This document shows, one piece after another, positions 6,344-8,451 of a DNA stretch of 8,451 nucleotides. The notes under the pieces are model-generated. The model did no database searches and had not been told where the DNA came from. It was given only the letters and a program-made list of their open reading frames with translations. Numbering within the stretch: position 1 is the first letter of the stretch; each line of letters starts with the position of its first letter. Location: the NCBI GenBank assembly GCA_003559585.1, contig PWKX01000189.1, positions 1 through 8,451 of the forward strand, written 5' to 3'. The DNA is from Mollicutes bacterium. GTDB lineage: Bacteria > Bacillota_I > Bacilli_A > Izemoplasmatales > Izemoplasmataceae. Made by a program: the position numbers and the translations under genes.

Positions 6344-6910
6344 TCACCTCTGATATAATTGATGGGTATGAATATATTGTTTCACGCGTTCATCAAGCAA
6401 AGCATCCTCACGCTCTAATCGCCATTGGGTCGATGAATAGGGCGATTCAAACGCATTAAAGACAATGAAACGGTCTTGATAATACGATAAAAAAGGGTGT
6501 TGCATGATGAGGGCGTTGATGTTGGTTTGCCCGCGGTTTAGCACGATGAGTTTAAACTCATGTAAAAGCTTATTCACGTGTTTCCAGCGGTGCAACCCCA
6601 GCAAATGATCGGCGCCAAAAACAAAACACGTGTCATCGGCTTCTTTTAATGCTTGTAAAGAAGCATACGTCCCTTCAAACGTCTCAAGCTTTAACTCATA
6701 ATCACTAACCACCGTTTGTTTGTTGTGTGCGAACATCAACCTTAACATATTAAAACGATGCGTATTGCTTTCAAGCCCAGACTTATGATAAGCCGTAGAC
6801 ACAGGTAAAAATGTAAACTTTCGTGGGTTTAATGCTTTCATTAAAAAAGCATAAACATGTTCATGTGCTTTAGTTGGTGGGTTAAACGAACCACCGTATA
6901 TGATATGCAT
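6344..6910 (-). CDS. nadD: Nicotinate-nucleotide adenylyltransferase NadD (188 aa)
   Basis: NadD transfers AMP from ATP to nicotinate mononucleotide, making deamido-NAD for NadE, which is encoded next. The N-terminus MHIIYGGSFNPPTKAH carries the nucleotidyltransferase motif as TxAH (residues 13-16) rather than the usual HxGH. Further family features are GADHLLGLHRWK (99-110) and the C-terminal SSTQWR (159-164), corresponding to the ISSTxxR ATP-binding motif. Length is normal for the family. Longer frames reach 7006, but the ATG at 6910 gives the canonical start. It has GGTGGTGAT ending 4 bases upstream, and the ATG two codons earlier lies within that site. An extended -10 box lies just upstream, so this is the first gene of its unit. 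The usual Firmicutes neighbours yqeK and rsfS are absent from this side. Assignment to NadD rather than another nucleotidyltransferase is supported by the nadE neighbour. Confidence 0.93.
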   Translation of the reverse strand: MHIIYGGSFNPPTKAHEHVYAFLMKALNPRKFTFLPVSTAYHKSGLESNTHRFNMLRLMFAHNKQTVVSDYELKLETFEGTYASLQALKEADDTCFVFGADHLLGLHRWKHVNKLLHEFKLIVLNRGQTNINALIMQHPFLSYYQDRFIVFNAFESPYSSTQWRLEREDALLDERVKQYIHTHQLYQR

Positions 6911-6926
6911 AAGCATCACCACCCAC

Positions 6927-6932
6927 ATTATA
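6927..6932 (-). promoter_or_regulatory. Extended -10 promoter box for the nadD operon
   Basis: The minus strand reads TGTTATAAT, a perfect TATAAT with an upstream TGn, ending 16 bases before the nadD ATG. The hexamer at -35 distance (ACCCAT at 17 bases) is not consensus, as is common with extended -10 promoters. Transcription would start near 6920, giving a leader of about 10 bases that barely includes the ribosome binding site. Confidence 0.6.
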
Positions 6933-6979
6933 ACACGAGCTAAGCATGAATGGGTATGCACCGACAAAGAATTTTGTGC

Positions 6980-6985
6980 TATAAT
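6980..6985 (+). promoter_or_regulatory. Extended -10 promoter box for the M42 peptidase gene
   Basis: TGCTATAAT gives a perfect TATAAT with TGn, 19 bases before the ATG at 7005 and just ahead of GAGGTGAA (6993-7000). No consensus -35 is visible (TGCACC at 17 bases). A short inverted repeat, ACAAA-GAAT-TTTGT (6964-6977), sits immediately upstream and could be an operator or chance. The box is back-to-back with the nadD promoter. Confidence 0.6.
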
Positions 6986-7004
6986 GGTTTTTGAGGTGAA
7001 TAAC

Positions 7005-8027
7005 ATGACAATCGATAAAGATTATGTTTTAAATTTAGCACAAGAAATCTTAAAAATCCCATCACCAAGCGGCTACACGAAAGACATCATTGCTAGAATC
7101 AAATCAGAAAGCAAGGCCTATGACTTAGATGTACATGAAACCAAAAAAGGCAACCTTCATCTAAGGTTAGAAGGCACCACCGATAAGGAAGTCGGCATCG
7201 CGGTACACGTCGACACACTCGGTGCCATGGTTAGAAGCATTGCCTCTGATGGTTCATTAAAATTTACAGCGATTGGTGGACCCCTATGGCCAAGTTTAGA
7301 TGGTGAGTATTGTACAATTAAAACCCGTGAAGGCAAAACTTATTCAGGCACACTCTTATCAACATCACCCGCTGTGCATGTCTTTAAAGACGCCAGCAGT
7401 AAAACGCGTAACCCTGAAAACATGATGGTAAGAATCGACGAAGTCGTCCAAACACAAGAAGATACAAAAGCACTCGGCATTGATGTCGGTGATTTTATTT
7501 TCTTTGATCCAAAAACCACCGTCACTGACTCAGGCTTTATTAAAAGCCGGTTCTTAGATGATAAAATCAACGTCGCCAGCGTGTTTGGTTTACTAAAAGC
7601 TTTAAAAGCCGACAATAAACAACCAAAACCGAACGTCACCTTCATCATTTCTACTTATGAAGAAGTGGGCCATGGCTCGGCTCATATTCCAGAATTTGAT
7701 GAGTTTGTGGCGGTTGACATGGGCTGCATTGGCGATGATTTAACCTGCACTGAACGTGATGTCAGTATTTGCGCCAAAGATTCAAGTGGGCCCTACGACT
7801 ATGAACTCACCACTTTGTTTAAGCGTCTAGCCACCAAAGAAAACATCAACCATGCGGTTGACATTTACCCATATTATGGGTCTGATGTCTCAGCTGCCAG
7901 ACGCAGTGGTCATGATTTTAAAGGGGCTTTAATCGGGCCAGGTGTCCATGCCTCTCATGGTATGGAACGAACGCATTATGATGCGGTTAAAAGCACCATC
8001 GAATTACTCTATCATTATTTAACTTAA
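7005..8027 (+). CDS. M42-family metallopeptidase (340 aa)
   Basis: This is a probable cytosolic two-metal aminopeptidase of the M42 family, which trims peptides. Candidate metal and catalytic residues are His68 and Asp70 in VHVDTLG, Asp185 in FLDDK, the Glu219-Glu220 pair in STYEEVGHG, Asp238 in AVDMG, and a C-terminal His (318 or 324) in ASHGMERTH. The sequence, including GAMVRSI, ALGIDVGDF, DSSGPYDY and SHGMERTH, reminds me of the M42 subgroup named for NAGGN osmolyte clusters. No NAGGN synthesis genes are nearby, so only the general family is asserted. The ATG at 7005 is chosen because GAGGTGAATAAC precedes it directly and a TATAAT box lies upstream; a longer frame from 6900 would run through that promoter. 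It is the only plus-strand gene, probably monocistronic, ending 2 bases before a strong terminator. No signal peptide is seen. Confidence 0.93.
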   Translation: MTIDKDYVLNLAQEILKIPSPSGYTKDIIARIKSESKAYDLDVHETKKGNLHLRLEGTTDKEVGIAVHVDTLGAMVRSIASDGSLKFTAIGGPLWPSLDGEYCTIKTREGKTYSGTLLSTSPAVHVFKDASSKTRNPENMMVRIDEVVQTQEDTKALGIDVGDFIFFDPKTTVTDSGFIKSRFLDDKINVASVFGLLKALKADNKQPKPNVTFIISTYEEVGHGSAHIPEFDEFVAVDMGCIGDDLTCTERDVSICAKDSSGPYDYELTTLFKRLATKENINHAVDIYPYYGSDVSAARRSGHDFKGALIGPGVHASHGMERTHYDAVKSTIELLYHYLT

Positions 8028-8028
8028 G

Positions 8029-8066
8029 AACATGGTGTCAGCTAATGACTGACACCATGTTTTTTT
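8029..8066 (+). terminator. Rho-independent terminator between convergent peptidase genes
   Basis: AACATGGTGTCAG (8029-8041) and CTGACACCATGTT (8049-8061) form a perfect 13-pair stem around a 7-base loop. Together with the last stem bases, seven T (8060-8066) follow. It starts 2 bases after the M42 stop. On the minus strand the hairpin follows the M29 stop but has no T-run after it, so termination should be mainly for the plus-strand gene. The T-run shares bases with the M29 stop codon. Confidence 0.93.
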
Positions 8067-8451
8067 ATGTGATGAAATGTTTATCATATGCGCCATCTTT
8101 AAAAATCAACACCGGTTCTTGGTCATCTTTATAACCGGTGATGGTTAAATCATCGGTACCGATTGGTAAATCTAGATGCAAGCGGCTTTGGTTTAATTGA
8201 TGGGTTTCCATTAATTGTTTAAGGTTCGTTTCTTTGGTTTTAACCGCCATGGGATAAGCATTGCCTAAAGCCATATGGGTGGCACTGTTTTCATCAAAGG
8301 GTTGATAGAAAAACAAGGTGTTTAACTGATAAAGGATGCTGTGGCTTGGCACTAGACCAATCTCACCGAAATACTTAGCGCCCTCATCAATCGCTAACAA
8401 CTTATCTACCACCGCTTTGCCTTCTCCCTCAACATGGACAACCTCACCGTA
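8065..8451 (-). CDS. M29-family aminopeptidase, C-terminal part (5' end outside window)
   Basis: The frame is open to the right edge, giving the last 128 residues. It matches the C-terminal catalytic half of M29 (AmpS/PepS/AmpT type) metalloaminopeptidases, which remove N-terminal residues from peptides using two divalent metals. Visible landmarks in order are FGEIGLVPSHS (Glu ligand), LFFYQPFDENSATHMALG (the DENxxxHxALG motif with Glu and His ligands), LHLDLPIG (His and Asp ligands), then LTITGYKD and a closing FKDGAYDKHFIT. Family members end in nearly the same way (an 'IG..el.i.G' stretch followed by IF..G), so this is the natural C-terminus. A GTG at 8412 is not the start, because coding continues upstream without interruption. 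It converges on the M42 peptidase gene with 37 bases between stops. The missing N-terminal portion (roughly two thirds of a ~400-residue protein) lies to the right of the window. Confidence 0.9.
   Translation of the reverse strand, partial: YGEVVHVEGEGKAVVDKLLAIDEGAKYFGEIGLVPSHSILYQLNTLFFYQPFDENSATHMALGNAYPMAVKTKETNLKQLMETHQLNQSRLHLDLPIGTDDLTITGYKDDQEPVLIFKDGAYDKHFIT

Noticed and set aside
6911..7006. N-terminal extension of NadD to 7006 and of the M42 peptidase to 6900
   Set aside because: Both extensions run through the divergent promoter region and lack ribosome binding sites. The shorter starts begin exactly at the conserved N-termini.
8410..8412. GTG as a start making an isolated 115-residue gene at the right edge
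   Set aside because: The frame continues open for 13 more codons to the edge, and the protein is clearly only the C-terminal part of an M29 aminopeptidase.

Overview
This 8.45 kb window looks like chromosomal DNA from a low-GC Gram-positive-type bacterium. It is moderately AT-rich (about 40% GC by eye) and has strong AGGAGG/GAGGTGAT ribosome binding sites. Genes are tightly packed with overlapping starts and stops, and simple hairpin plus T-tract terminators are present. Tryptophan is encoded by TGG, and TGA ends at least three genes here, so the standard code is used and this is not a Mycoplasma/Spiroplasma-type (code 4) genome. The flavour of the MnmA and NadD proteins (for example the GGSFNPPTxAH nucleotide-binding motif) made me think of the Acholeplasma/Izemoplasma side of Mollicutes. 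That placement is an inference from memory, not a search.

Layout. All genes except one lie on the minus strand. Reading in that direction, the first unit starts at a promoter near 6930 and runs nadD - nadE - mnmA - patatin-like lipase, with gaps of 4, 22 and 14 bases. It ends at a hairpin terminator at 2424-2461. NadD and NadE catalyse the last two steps of NAD synthesis (NaMN to NaAD to NAD), with glutamine as nitrogen donor. MnmA thiolates tRNA wobble uridines, and the lipase probably acts on membrane lipids.

The second minus-strand unit starts just after that terminator with a TTG-initiated secreted protein (1736-2368). It continues through a membrane-anchored exoprotein (861-1739), a small ABC ATPase (323-868) and the start of an ABC-2-like multi-spanning permease that runs off the left edge (332 to 1). 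Successive genes overlap by 4, 8 and 10 bases. I recognise only the ATPase and, more weakly, the permease. The two exported proteins are unknown to me, and this is the most likely place in the window for something undescribed.

On the right, a plus-strand M42 metallopeptidase gene (7005-8027) diverges from nadD across a 94-base intergenic region with back-to-back TATAAT boxes. It converges on the 3' end of an M29-family aminopeptidase gene that enters from the right edge (8065-8451, minus), and a strong hairpin separates the two. No RNA genes, insertion sequences, CRISPR arrays or integration sites were seen, and no gene-free stretch exceeds 100 bases.
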